A stretch of 64,000 nucleotides of DNA from Microbacterium sp. (GCA_019510305.1 JAEKKN010000017.1:186001-250000), one strand, 5' to 3'. Numbered from the stretch's first letter, positions 53,552 to 62,477 are shown. Numbers and translations: made by a program. Notes: generated from the sequence alone by a model not told the origin.

Positions 53552-56542
53552 ATGCATGACGACACCACTCTCACCCTCGGCCGCGTCAAGCGGGTGCTCG
53601 ATGAGCGCATCCGCCCCGCCATCCACTCGGCATCCGTGCCCCTGACCGTCGAGGCTCACGAGCTGCCGGGTGAGCCGATCGCGCCGGCAGACGGGCTGGC
53701 CCTCGACTTCGCGCCGGTCGCCGTGCCGAGCGCGTGGGGACCAGCCTGGTCGACCACGTGGTTCAAGCTCTCGGGCCGCGTTCCCGCGGAGTGGGCGGGC
53801 CGTCGCGTCGAGGCCGTGATCGACCTCGGCTTCGACATCAACATGCCGGGTTTCCAGTGCGAGGCGCTCGCGTACCGCCCAGACGGCACTCCGGTGAAGA
53901 GCATCAATCCGCGCAACCAGTGGGTGCCCGTCGCCGAGTCGGCGCACGGCGACGAGCCGGTCGAGCTCTACCTCGAGGCGGCGGCGAACCCCGTGCTGCT
54001 GGACTACCACCCCTTCCTGCCGACGCAGGAGGGCGACATCCGCACGTCCTCTCCCGAGCCGCTGTACCGCACCCGACGCATCGACCTCGCGGTGTTCGAG
54101 CAGGAGATCTTCGAGCTGTCCCTCGACCTCGAGGTGCTGTTCGAGCTGCAGGCGGAGCTTCCTGCGACCTCGCCGCGCCGCATGCGCATCCTGCAGGCGA
54201 TGGACGACGCCCTCGACGTGCTCGACCTGCAGCGCATCGCCGAGACGGCATCCGACGCTCGGGCGAAGCTCGCTGACGTGCTCGCCGCTCCCGCAGAGGC
54301 GAGCGCGCACCGCATCTCCGCCGTCGGCCACGCCCACATCGACTCGGCCTGGCTGTGGCCCGTGCGCGAGACGATCCGCAAGGTGGCCCGCACGACGTCG
54401 TCGATGACCACGCTGCTCGAGGAGCAGCCCGGGTTCCAGTACGGCATGTCCAGCGCGCAGCAGTACGCCTGGCTCAAGGAGCACCGCCCCGAGGTCTACA
54501 CCCGCGTCAAGGCAGCGGTGGCGGAAGGGCGATTCCTGCCGCTGGGCGGCATGTGGGTCGAGTCCGACACGGTCATGCCATCTGGCGAGTCGCTCGTGCG
54601 CCAGTTCCAATACGGCCAGCGGTTCTTCGAGAGCGAGTTCGGCATCCGCTCGAAGGGCGTGTGGCTGCCCGACAGCTTCGGCTACTCGCCGGCGCTGCCC
54701 CAGCTCATGCGCCGTGCCGGGTTCGAGTGGTTCTTCACGCAGAAGATCTCGTGGAACCAGCAGAACGTCTTCCCGCACCACACGTTCCTGTGGGAGGGCA
54801 TCGACGGTTCGCAGATGTTCACGCACTTCCCCTCGATGGACACCTACAACTCGCAGCTGAGCGGGATGGAGGTCGCCAAGGCCTCGCGCCAGTTCAAGGA
54901 GAACCGCGTCTCCTCCCGCTCGATTGCACCGGTGGGCTGGGGCGACGGCGGCGGAGGCACCACGCGCGAGATGACCGGAAAGGCGTCCCGACTGGCCGAC
55001 CTCGAGGGCAGCGCGCAGGTGGTCTGGGAGCATCCCGACGTCTTCTTCGACGCCGCGCGCGCCGAGCTGCCGCATCCGGCGATCTGGGTCGGAGAGCTGT
55101 ACCTCGAGCTCCACCGGGGGACCCTGACCAGCCAGCACGCCACGAAGGCGCTGCACCGTTGGGCGGAGCACGCTCTGGTCGAGGCTGAGCTGTGGGCGGC
55201 GACGGATGCTGTGCGCACGGGGGCCGCGTATCCGCAGGACGAGCTCGATCGCCTGTGGCAGACCGTGCTGCTGCACGAGTTCCACGACATCCTTCCCGGC
55301 ACCTCGATCGCCTGGGTGCATCGCGAGGCCGTCGAGGTGCTCACCGAGGTGCTCGAGCGGGCGCGGAAGCTCTCGGATGCCGCTCGCCGTTCGCTCGCGG
55401 GCGAAGGCGAGCGCGAACTGCGGTTCGACCCGACGACCGGCGCTGCCCTCGATACTCGGTCGTTGAGCGAGCGGAGCGAGACGAAACGCCCCACCTCCCT
55501 GACTGAAGAGGGCGGAGGCTGGCGACTGGAGAACGACCTCGTCTCGGTGCTCGTCTCCGGCGACGGCCTGATCACCTCTGCCGTCGACAAGTCCACGGGC
55601 CGTGAGGCGGTGGCGCCGGGGCGCGCCGCGAACCTGTTCCAGGTGCACCAGGACTTCCCCAACATGTGGGACGCGTGGGACATCGACCGCTACTACCGCA
55701 ACAGTGTCGTCGATCTCACCGAGGTGTCGTCGATCACGGCATCCCTCGTCGATGGCGCCGCCGTCGTGACGGTGACCCGCCGGTTCTCCGAGTCGTCGAT
55801 CGAGCAGACCATCTCCCTGCGACCGGATTCTCGTACCGTCGCGTTGCGCAACGACATCGACTGGCACGAGACCGAGAAGCTGCTGAAGCTCGCGTTCCCG
55901 CTCGATGTGCAGGCTGCGCACACCGAGGCCGAGACGCAGTTCGGATACCAGGCGCGCGTGACGCACACGAACACGAGCTGGGAGGCGGCGAAGTTCGAGA
56001 CCTCGATGCACCGCTTCGTGCTGGTGCGCGAGCAGGACTTCGGCGTGGCCCTCGTGAACGACTCGATCTACGGCTACGACACCTCGCGCGAGGTGTCCGA
56101 CGACGACGTGACCACGACCTTGCGGCTCTCGATGCTGCGCGCACCGCGGTTCCCCGATCCCGACACCGACCACGGTCGTCACGAGATCCAGGTCGGCTTC
56201 GTGATCGGAGCGGACGCCGCGATCGCGACCGCCGAGGGCATCGCGCTCAACTCCCCGTCGACGACGGTGCACGGCGAGCGCGAGGTGGAGCCACTCGTCT
56301 CCGTGTCCGGCGACGGCATCGTCGTGTCGGGCGTCAAGCTCGCGGCCGACGACTCGGGTGATGTGATCGTGCGGCTCTACGAGTCGCTCGGGCGCCGGGT
56401 GTCAGGCGAGCTCACGGTCGCTTTCGCGCATCGCGAGGTGCGCGAAGTCACGCTGATCGAAGACGAACTCGAATCGCCGCGCCTGGGTGCGCAGCTGGCT
56501 CTGCGCCCCTTCGAGGTGCGCACCCTCCGCATCGCGCGCTGA
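53552..56542 (+). CDS. GH38 alpha-mannosidase, cytoplasmic
   Basis: Zinc-dependent retaining alpha-mannosidase of 996 aa. An N-terminal sandwich of about 250 residues precedes the catalytic domain. Zinc ligands His262 and Asp264 are in VGHAHIDSAWLWP; the nucleophile Asp374 is in WLPDSFGYS. LHEFHDILPGTS and the C-terminal all-beta part are standard. No signal peptide, so it trims imported mannose-rich glycans inside the cell. A family B repeat is inserted in frame at residues about 636-646 (SLSERSETKRP), in the linker after the catalytic domain. Operator copy 3 lies just upstream. Confidence 0.92.
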   Translation: MHDDTTLTLGRVKRVLDERIRPAIHSASVPLTVEAHELPGEPIAPADGLALDFAPVAVPSAWGPAWSTTWFKLSGRVPAEWAGRRVEAVIDLGFDINMPGFQCEALAYRPDGTPVKSINPRNQWVPVAESAHGDEPVELYLEAAANPVLLDYHPFLPTQEGDIRTSSPEPLYRTRRIDLAVFEQEIFELSLDLEVLFELQAELPATSPRRMRILQAMDDALDVLDLQRIAETASDARAKLADVLAAPAEASAHRISAVGHAHIDSAWLWPVRETIRKVARTTSSMTTLLEEQPGFQYGMSSAQQYAWLKEHRPEVYTRVKAAVAEGRFLPLGGMWVESDTVMPSGESLVRQFQYGQRFFESEFGIRSKGVWLPDSFGYSPALPQLMRRAGFEWFFTQKISWNQQNVFPHHTFLWEGIDGSQMFTHFPSMDTYNSQLSGMEVAKASRQFKENRVSSRSIAPVGWGDGGGGTTREMTGKASRLADLEGSAQVVWEHPDVFFDAARAELPHPAIWVGELYLELHRGTLTSQHATKALHRWAEHALVEAELWAATDAVRTGAAYPQDELDRLWQTVLLHEFHDILPGTSIAWVHREAVEVLTEVLERARKLSDAARRSLAGEGERELRFDPTTGAALDTRSLSERSETKRPTSLTEEGGGWRLENDLVSVLVSGDGLITSAVDKSTGREAVAPGRAANLFQVHQDFPNMWDAWDIDRYYRNSVVDLTEVSSITASLVDGAAVVTVTRRFSESSIEQTISLRPDSRTVALRNDIDWHETEKLLKLAFPLDVQAAHTEAETQFGYQARVTHTNTSWEAAKFETSMHRFVLVREQDFGVALVNDSIYGYDTSREVSDDDVTTTLRLSMLRAPRFPDPDTDHGRHEIQVGFVIGADAAIATAEGIALNSPSTTVHGEREVEPLVSVSGDGIVVSGVKLAADDSGDVIVRLYESLGRRVSGELTVAFAHREVREVTLIEDELESPRLGAQLALRPFEVRTLRIAR
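55458..55489. repeat. Family B dispersed repeat, in the GH38 gene
   Basis: Copy with core GCGGAGCGAGACGAAACGC inside the GH38 gene, read in frame as SLSERSETKRP. Confidence 0.8.
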
Positions 56543-56561
56543 GAACGCGCAGCGCCGCGCT

Positions 56562-56641
56562 CGAAAAGTCGGAGTCTCGTCGCGACACACGGTGCCCGGG
56601 GCGCACTGGGCGGCGCGTCTCCAGGGGACTCCGACTTTTCG
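56562..56641. repeat. Inverted repeat between GH38 and the convergent membrane-protein gene
   Basis: Perfect 15-bp arms (CGAAAAGTCGGAGTC at 56562-56576 and its complement at 56627-56641) separated by 50 bases. It lies between two convergent stops, so it may terminate both, but the wide loop is more like a short mobile repeat. The rest of this 157-bp gap is a GC-rich run of (GCGGAGCGC)-like words. Confidence 0.65.
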
Positions 56642-56699
56642 CGCGGAGCGCGGGCGGCGACGCGCAGGCGGCGGAGCGCAGTCGGCGGAGCGCAGGAGG

Positions 56700-57476
56700 T
56701 CAGCGCGAACCGATCTCCGTGAGGGCGGTGCCGTCCGCCAGCGCGACGGTTCTGTCGCCCAGCGGCTCCGGCAGGTCCACGGGGGTCAGGCCGACGTTTC
56801 CGATGGACTTCTGCGTGCAGGTGAACGAGCCGCCGTACGACGCGGTCGTCGCGTAGACGACGTCGAGCACCACGCGGTCCGGTTCGGACGTGACGATCAC
56901 CTTGCTCACGTCGCATACCGAAGTGGTGCCGATGAGCAGGTCGACGCCTGCGAAGACCGTCGCCAGCTCGTCTTTGCGCATCACGAGCTCGTCGCCGTTG
57001 CGGAACACGGGGAGCTCGCGCAGATACTTTGGACTCGCACCGTCGTCCTGCACCACCTGGAAGCCTGTGATGGTCGAAGCCACCTCTTCGGGGGCGATCG
57101 AGTCGGAGGCTGCGCCACCGGTCGGAACGAGCACGCGGATGCCGTCTCCGGCGGCTCCCCACGCCTCGGCCACCTGCTGCCGTTGTTCTTCCCTCGTCCT
57201 CTGCTGGTCCGAGGCGTCGGCGCGACCGATCGCGTCGGCGCGCAGCGACAGCAGGACGCCGCAGGCGATCACCGTGACGAGGATGCCGATCACGCCGCGG
57301 ATGCGGATCCACGTGCGCCCGCCGTCGCTCAGCTCCGCGTCACGTCCGCCCTTGAGCATCCACCCCCACGTGACGCGATCGACGCGCATCCACGAATCCG
57401 GGCGCAGCAGCGCCCAGAGCGAGAAGCCCGTACCGACGACGAACAGGCCGATGATGTACAGCAGACCGGAATCCAT
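56700..57476 (-). CDS. Hypothetical membrane protein, 258 aa
   Basis: Unrecognised protein with two N-terminal spans (LLYIIGLFVVGTGFSLWALL and IRGVIGILVTVIACGVLLSL) and an extracytoplasmic region of about 175 residues containing two cysteines (VCDVSK, FTCTQKS) that could form a disulfide. ATG at 57474-57476 with GGGGGG upstream; a longer frame upstream is low-complexity and overlaps the divergent gene. Single gene. Confidence 0.75.
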   Translation of the reverse strand: MDSGLLYIIGLFVVGTGFSLWALLRPDSWMRVDRVTWGWMLKGGRDAELSDGGRTWIRIRGVIGILVTVIACGVLLSLRADAIGRADASDQQRTREEQRQQVAEAWGAAGDGIRVLVPTGGAASDSIAPEEVASTITGFQVVQDDGASPKYLRELPVFRNGDELVMRKDELATVFAGVDLLIGTTSVCDVSKVIVTSEPDRVVLDVVYATTASYGGSFTCTQKSIGNVGLTPVDLPEPLGDRTVALADGTALTEIGSR

Positions 57477-57544
57477 GTTTCCCCCCACCCCGAGTCTATT
57501 GACCGGCCGTTGCGTCGACGGTCGCTGCGCGGGACGATGGCGGC

Positions 57545-57955
57545 ATGGCCACGATCGATGACGTCCGGGAGATCGCGCTGGCGCTGCCGGGCGTCGAGGA
57601 GCGCACAGGCGGTCACACGGGGGAGCCGGCCTGGCGGCTGAAGAGCGGTCAGATCGCCTGGATGCGCGGCCCGACGGGTGCCGACCTGCGTCAACTCGAG
57701 TCCCTCGGACGTGCATGGCCGGAGGGCCCGGTGCTCGGTGTGCGGGTCGGCTCGGTCGAGGAGAAGGAAGCCCTGCTCGCCGCGGAGCCCGAGTGGCTGT
57801 TCAGCATTCCGCACTTCGACGGCTACCCGGGGCTGCTCGTGCGGCTCGACGCGATCGAAAGCGAGCGCTTGGTCGAGATCATCGCCGACGCCTGGCTGCT
57901 GAGGGCGCCTGCCCGGGTCGCGAAGGAATGGCTCGCCGCCCGCGGGCTGGAATGA
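57545..57955 (+). CDS. MmcQ/YjbR family protein
   Basis: Small cytoplasmic protein of 136 aa with the YjbR-like pattern: IDDVREIALALPGVEERTG at the start, PHFDGYPGLLVRLDAI in the middle and DAWLLRAPARVAKEWLA at the end. The family has a CyaY-like fold and is often called DNA-binding; its function is not settled. It stands alone and ends 3 bp from the convergent membrane-protein gene. Confidence 0.85.
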   Translation: MATIDDVREIALALPGVEERTGGHTGEPAWRLKSGQIAWMRGPTGADLRQLESLGRAWPEGPVLGVRVGSVEEKEALLAAEPEWLFSIPHFDGYPGLLVRLDAIESERLVEIIADAWLLRAPARVAKEWLAARGLE

Positions 57956-57958
57956 CGG

Positions 57959-58606
57959 TCACGCCGCCGCCGTCAGGAACGGGCGGGCGGCGGCGATGAA
58001 CGAGCGCGGCTCGTCCGTCCACAGCCGGATGCTGTCGACGACATGCTCGCCGCCCTTCGGGGCCAGGCCGGGCAGGCGGATGTGGGTAGGGCGCTCGAGC
58101 TCGATGAGGATGTTCGTCTCGTTCTGCATCCGCTCGGAGTATTCACCGCCCGACACTCGCGGCTGCTTCGGTTCGTCGACCCGGCGCGACACGGCGATCG
58201 ACGTGATGTCGTTCCAGGAGACGGCGACGTCGATCTCCAAGCCGCTGCGCACGCGGATGCCGTCGGGGCCGACCGTGTGGGGGCGCATGAGCATCGCGCA
58301 GAGCAGGCCGAGCATCCAGGTGACTCCCCAGATGCCGATGACGAGCATGGTGATCCGCACGGGCGGCCAGCGGTGCACGATGAGATCGATGATCGGGATC
58401 TCGACGGCCGACAGGCCGATGAAGATGAACAGCACGGTCATTACAGGCCGGTGGTAGCCGAGGCCGGTGCCGCCAGGGGGAATCGCGGGGCGACGAGTGA
58501 TCGCGCGACCGATGCTCGAGTAGACGCGGAGCTCCGCGTGCAGCGCTCTGCGCGCGGCGTCGATGATGCGGGCGCCTCGGGTCGGAAGGGCGGCGGTGGA
58601 TGTCAT
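57959..58606 (-). CDS. Hypothetical membrane protein co-transcribed with MarR gene
   Basis: Unrecognised 215 aa protein with two central spans (VMTVLFIFIGLSAVEIPIIDL and ITMLVIGIWGVTWMLGLLCAML) and a C-terminal PH-like region (DGIRVRSGLEIDVAVSWNDI). Its ATG overlaps the MarR stop (ATGA), so it is likely the target or companion of that regulator. Confidence 0.72.
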   Translation of the reverse strand: MTSTAALPTRGARIIDAARRALHAELRVYSSIGRAITRRPAIPPGGTGLGYHRPVMTVLFIFIGLSAVEIPIIDLIVHRWPPVRITMLVIGIWGVTWMLGLLCAMLMRPHTVGPDGIRVRSGLEIDVAVSWNDITSIAVSRRVDEPKQPRVSGGEYSERMQNETNILIELERPTHIRLPGLAPKGGEHVVDSIRLWTDEPRSFIAAARPFLTAAA

Positions 58607-59064
58607 GGTGCTCCCTTTGCGGGCGCGCTCGCCGCGGCATCCGCCACCAGTGTCTCGAGATGCAGGGCGATCGCCGTGATTCCGCGCTCGACCGCCGCAC
58701 GATCCTCTGGCGCGACCGCGGCGATGAGCGTGGCATCGAGGTCGGCGTGCTCCTGCTGCATCTGCGTCATGGTCTCGGTCGCAGTGCCGGTGAGTTCGAC
58801 GAGCACGGCCCGCCGATCGGAGGGATGAGGGGAGCGTCGCACGTGACCTGATGCCTCGAGGGCGTCGACCAGACCCGTGATGTTGCGCGGCGAGACGCCG
58901 CAGAGGCGAGCGAGCGCCTGTTGCGTAGAGGGGCCGGCGTGCTGCAGCGCCCAGAGCAGATGCACGCGCGCGGGGGTGAGTCCGGTGCCGTCGAAAGCAC
59001 GGGCCATGTCTTTCTGGAACAGATCGGCGATCTGGAGAAGACGGTCAAGGAGCAGCGGTTGCAT
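58603..59064 (-). CDS. MarR-family transcriptional regulator
   Basis: Winged-helix regulator of 153 aa. The recognition region is TQQALARLCGVSPRNITGLVDAL and the wing SPHPSDRRAVLVELT, both standard for MarR. ATG at 59062-59064. The start codon is overlapped by a perfect inverted repeat, giving autorepression of this gene and the downstream membrane-protein gene. Effector unknown. Confidence 0.9.
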   Translation of the reverse strand: MQPLLLDRLLQIADLFQKDMARAFDGTGLTPARVHLLWALQHAGPSTQQALARLCGVSPRNITGLVDALEASGHVRRSPHPSDRRAVLVELTGTATETMTQMQQEHADLDATLIAAVAPEDRAAVERGITAIALHLETLVADAAASAPAKGAP

Positions 59065-59088
59065 AATAGTTACCGTACTTCACTATTA
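59064..59088. promoter_or_regulatory. Predicted MarR operator
   Basis: Perfect inverted repeat TAATAGT (59064-59070), 11 bases, ACTATTA (59082-59088). It overlaps the MarR start codon and is unusually AT-rich for this genome, which fits an operator covering the promoter of a leaderless or short-leader mRNA. Confidence 0.75.
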
Positions 59089-59152
59089 CCATGATGCACA
59101 AATTTGTGCTTTCCGCAGATACCTACTCTGATCAGCCTGAAACCCGCCCCTG

Positions 59153-59182
59153 AATGTCGGTGGCCCCCTGTTGAATAGAGGT
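59153..59182 (+). promoter_or_regulatory. DUF222-HNH upstream box, copy 2
   Basis: AATGTCGGTGGCCCC at 59153-59167, exactly 15 bases before the ATG of the second HNH gene, as at the first. CTGATCAG at 59128-59135 is also shared, but at a different distance. Confidence 0.6.
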
Positions 59183-60610
59183 ATGAACAGCCCTGTCGCC
59201 ACGCTCGATCAGGTCGTCGCCGACCTCGATCGCGTGCTGGGTGCAGATTCTCTGGCGGCGCTGTCGGATGCCGAGCGCATGGACGTTCTGAGGGTCGCCG
59301 GAGAGGCGCTGCGGCGTGTGGAGGCGGTCGTCGTCGAGACGGTCGCCACGGCCGATCCGGTGGATTTCGCACAGAGGCTCGGCTGCCGGAACATGAACGA
59401 AGTCCTGCAGCGAGTGCTGCGGACGGATGCTCGCGGGGCAGCGCTCCTGGTGAAGGCTGCGCGGCTGGTGACCAGCGAGACCGAACTGATCACGGGAGCG
59501 CCCCTGCCTGCCCGGTGGCCGGCTCTGCGGGCGGCGCTGCTCGACGGAGCAGTCGGAGTCAGCGGGCTGCTCGCCGCCACGGCTTCGATCGAGCGCGCCG
59601 GCACGCGGATCGGCACGACCGACCGGCTGCACGCCGACGTCATGCTCGCCGATTTCGCGCGCGGCGCGAGCTCGGTCGACGGTGCGGCTGCCGGAGATGT
59701 CGCCCCTCCGGCGACGCCTGAGGATCTGCGGCTGTTCGGCTCGGAGATCGCGATGATCCTCGATCCCGACGGGGCCGAGCCGAACGATCGCAACGCGATG
59801 AATTCGCGCTTTCTCACGATCGGCCGTGAGCGCGAGGGTGTATTCCCGGTACGCGGCAATCTGCTCCCCGAGGCGAAGGCGCAGCTGCAGCAGATCATCG
59901 ACGCGCAGCTCAACCCGAAGGCCGACGGTCCTGCCGTGCCCGGAGTCGCCTTCACAGACTCCGACGCCGACGACGAAGATCCGTTCAACTCCGACCCGCG
60001 GAACGTGATCGATCCGCGCAGCCCTGCGCAGAAGCGGCACGATGCGCTGGCGGTCGCGCTGGGGATCGCCGCCCGGCACGAGGAGATGCCCACGCTGGGC
60101 GGTGCCGCACCCACGCTCGTGGTGCACGTCGACGCGAAAGACGTGGCGGCCGGCGCCGCCGGCTGGGCCCGCATTCCCGGAGTCGAGGGTCCTGTCTCAG
60201 CATCCGTCGCGCTGCACACGGCGTGTGTGGGCGCTGTCCAGAGGGTGCTGTTCGACGAGGGCAGGGTCGTCGGCATCAGCGTCACGGATCGGGTCTTTAC
60301 CGTGCATCAGCGGAGGGCGATTGTCGCGCGCGACAAGGAGTGCCTGGTCCCGGGATGCCATGTTCCAGCCTCGTGGTGCGAGATCCATCACGTGACCGAG
60401 CACGCCCGCGGCGGTCCGACGCACACCGACAACGGCGTGCCCCTGTGCTGGTATCACCACCGTTCGTTGGAGTACTCCGGGTGGGAGATCCGCATGGACG
60501 GCGGCATCCCGCAGATCCGCGGTCCCGCCTGGTGGGATCCGGCTCGGCGATGGCGCATCCCGCGCCACTCGCAGCCGAGCAGAGCTGCCCCCGAACCGGT
60601 GAGTCGTTGA
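59183..60610 (+). CDS. DUF222/13E12-family HNH endonuclease-like protein (second)
   Basis: Second family member, 475 aa. The HNH part reads CLVPGCHVPASWCEIHHVTE, then GVPLCWYHHRSLEYSGWEI, and RGPAWWDP near the end, a more typical 13E12 C-terminus than the first copy. The ATG at 59183 was preferred to one 12 bases earlier, because it keeps the same 15-base distance to the upstream box as in the first gene. Intact; role not established. Confidence 0.86.
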   Translation: MNSPVATLDQVVADLDRVLGADSLAALSDAERMDVLRVAGEALRRVEAVVVETVATADPVDFAQRLGCRNMNEVLQRVLRTDARGAALLVKAARLVTSETELITGAPLPARWPALRAALLDGAVGVSGLLAATASIERAGTRIGTTDRLHADVMLADFARGASSVDGAAAGDVAPPATPEDLRLFGSEIAMILDPDGAEPNDRNAMNSRFLTIGREREGVFPVRGNLLPEAKAQLQQIIDAQLNPKADGPAVPGVAFTDSDADDEDPFNSDPRNVIDPRSPAQKRHDALAVALGIAARHEEMPTLGGAAPTLVVHVDAKDVAAGAAGWARIPGVEGPVSASVALHTACVGAVQRVLFDEGRVVGISVTDRVFTVHQRRAIVARDKECLVPGCHVPASWCEIHHVTEHARGGPTHTDNGVPLCWYHHRSLEYSGWEIRMDGGIPQIRGPAWWDPARRWRIPRHSQPSRAAPEPVSR

Positions 60611-60644
60611 GCGGCGGCTTCATTCGCGCGAGGCGCAGGCCGGA

Positions 60645-61226
60645 TCAGGCCGGCGGCAGCCGCAGCACCTCAGGGGACTCGCCGCCGGTCAGATCGTCGG
60701 CGATGCGGATGCTGCGCGCGAGGTCGTCGAGTGCACTGCCGAGGGTGCCGAAGCGCTCGCGATCTCCGCACACGGCGGTGAGGGTCACAAGGTGCGTCCC
60801 CGTGTCCCACGTGTAGGTCGTGAACGGCGTGCCCGACAGCGCAGGCGCGACGAGCTTCTCGCCCCTGCCGAGCCAGCGGCTCTGGAACGACTCGGTGTCG
60901 TCGTAGTCCATCGGCATCGACGCGCGCGCGACCCGCACGTCGGGGGTGAGCACCTGCGCCGTGACCATCGCGACGACGAGCTCGGGCTCCGCCTTCCACG
61001 TCCACACCAGCACACGACCGTCTGCGCGCTTCATGAGCAGAGGGGCCGCTTGGCTCATGGCCCACGCGCCGAACTTCGAGCCGGGGCGCTCCGTGCGGCC
61101 GAGCGCCTGATTGGCCTGGCCGAGCAGCATCCGGATCGCGGCCTTGCGGTGCCGGCGTCCCCTGAAGCCGAGCGAGTCCGTCACGGGGATCCAGAGAGCG
61201 GGATCGGCGGATGCTGTCAGTCTCAT
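60645..61226 (-). CDS. Hypothetical protein, 193 aa
   Basis: Soluble unrecognised protein without signal peptide, beginning MRLTASADPALWIPVTDSLG. Parts such as ADGRVLVWTWKAEPELVVAMV suggest a mixed alpha/beta fold. Single gene, convergent with the HNH gene (34 bp apart). A 23-bp direct repeat starts 16 bp upstream of its start. Confidence 0.65.
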   Translation of the reverse strand: MRLTASADPALWIPVTDSLGFRGRRHRKAAIRMLLGQANQALGRTERPGSKFGAWAMSQAAPLLMKRADGRVLVWTWKAEPELVVAMVTAQVLTPDVRVARASMPMDYDDTESFQSRWLGRGEKLVAPALSGTPFTTYTWDTGTHLVTLTAVCGDRERFGTLGSALDDLARSIRIADDLTGGESPEVLRLPPA

Positions 61227-61241
61227 AGGACCACGCTAGAG

Positions 61242-61264
61242 GCTGAGCCTGGGCGGATGCCGGT
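61242..61264 (+). repeat. 23-bp direct repeat, left copy
   Basis: GCTGAGCCTGGGCGGATGCC followed by GGT, identical to 62367-62389. The two copies are 1125 bp apart and bracket the duplicated membrane-protein gene. Confidence 0.85.
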
Positions 61265-61330
61265 GTGCGAACCTCCGTCGAGCACCGGGCTAGGGTGACG
61301 TGCGACATGCTTACTGCAGGAGGGCAGCGA

Positions 61331-62371
61331 ATGGATGCGTTCGAGCGGCGGACGATCACGATCGATCGTGACGATCAGCGAGTCGTCCTCCGCGGGCATC
61401 TCGCCCAGTCGCGCACCGTCTTCATCCTGCTGGGCGCGCTGGCCGCGCTGTCCGTCGTCGCCGCCGGGGTCAGCGCACTCGGGCCTTCGCCGCCGGACGG
61501 GTGGGGGCTCGCTGTCGCAGGGGTGGTCGGCGCGCTCGTGGGGGCGGCGGTCCTGATCTGGATACAGGCCGTGGTGACCCGAAAGCAGCTGCCGCTCGGG
61601 TCCGAGATGAGCCTGGCGATCACCGAGGGCACCTTCGACATCGACGGTGCGGGAGGGGCCGACCGCATCCGGTGGGGACAGCTGTCGAATCTGAAGCGTG
61701 TCGGCGGCGGCCTTTACGTCACCGTCGCACCATCCAACGCACGGCTGGGGATACCCGGGCGGCTCATCGACGATGCGGCATTCGCGAGAGCCATCGAGCT
61801 GGTTGGACGACCTGCCGTCGCCGAAGATCGCGCCGACATCTTGGGGGAGGCCTCCGTGACGGGCGTGCTCAGCTCCTCGATCGTCTTCAGCGCGGTCGAT
61901 CAGCGCGTCGCGCGCGCAGCCCTGCTCCGCGCGTCGTGGAAGACGTTCGTCGTCTTCGGAGTGCTCGCTCTGATCGGCGTGATCGGTCTCATGCTGGGGG
62001 CGGCCGGCATCCTGCCAGGCAACGTCATCGGCTACTCCGCCGCCGTCATGGCGATCGCCGTCATCTCGTCGACGGTAGTCGTGACGGCGGTGAACCGCAC
62101 AGTGAAGCGCAGCCTCACGATCGGCACCGCGCAGACCCTGACGATCACTCCGGACGCTCTCGAGCTGACGGGCCCGGGCGGTGCGACGAGGTTCCTGTGG
62201 AGCCGGCTCTTCGATCTGAGGCGCACGCAGAACGTCGTGACGGTGCGGTCGATGCCCGCGAAGACGACGCTGCTCTTCGTCGGTCGCCTCATCGGAGACG
62301 AGCTGTATGCGGCGATCGAGCAGCACATCAGAATGGCGAGCGCGACTGCACAACGCGCTCCCGAGAGCTGA
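61331..62371 (+). CDS. Membrane protein with internal duplication (YcxB-like)
   Basis: Protein of 346 aa built from two similar halves. Each half has a pair of membrane spans (VFILLGALAALSVVAAGV and LAVAGVVGALVGAAVLIWI; VFGVLALIGVIGLMLGAA and AVMAIAVISSTVVVTAV), followed by a soluble beta-rich domain: ITEGTFDIDGAGGADRIRW in the first, ITPDALELTGPGGATRFLW in the second. The soluble parts resemble YcxB-like domains. ATG at 61331 with GGAGGG upstream. Function unknown. The stop overlaps the right copy of the 23-bp repeat. Confidence 0.75.
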   Translation: MDAFERRTITIDRDDQRVVLRGHLAQSRTVFILLGALAALSVVAAGVSALGPSPPDGWGLAVAGVVGALVGAAVLIWIQAVVTRKQLPLGSEMSLAITEGTFDIDGAGGADRIRWGQLSNLKRVGGGLYVTVAPSNARLGIPGRLIDDAAFARAIELVGRPAVAEDRADILGEASVTGVLSSSIVFSAVDQRVARAALLRASWKTFVVFGVLALIGVIGLMLGAAGILPGNVIGYSAAVMAIAVISSTVVVTAVNRTVKRSLTIGTAQTLTITPDALELTGPGGATRFLWSRLFDLRRTQNVVTVRSMPAKTTLLFVGRLIGDELYAAIEQHIRMASATAQRAPES

Positions 62372-62389
62372 GCCTGGGCGGATGCCGGT
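62367..62389 (+). repeat. 23-bp direct repeat, right copy
   Basis: Identical to 61242-61264 and overlapping the stop codon of the duplicated membrane-protein gene. A third, shorter echo (GCCTGGGCGG) follows at 62392-62401. Confidence 0.85.
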
Positions 62390-62477
62390 ACGCCTGGGCG
62401 GCTCGGCCAGAGCCCTCGGGTAGAGTGGCCACCGCCCGACCGGGCGCTCCGTGGCCGTCGAAACCTCCAAAGGCAGC

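Noticed and set aside
53501..56272. Very long open frame on the minus strand opposite GH38
   Set aside because: Same artefact of high GC; no ribosome-binding site or recognisable motif, while GH38 has zinc-site and nucleophile motifs.
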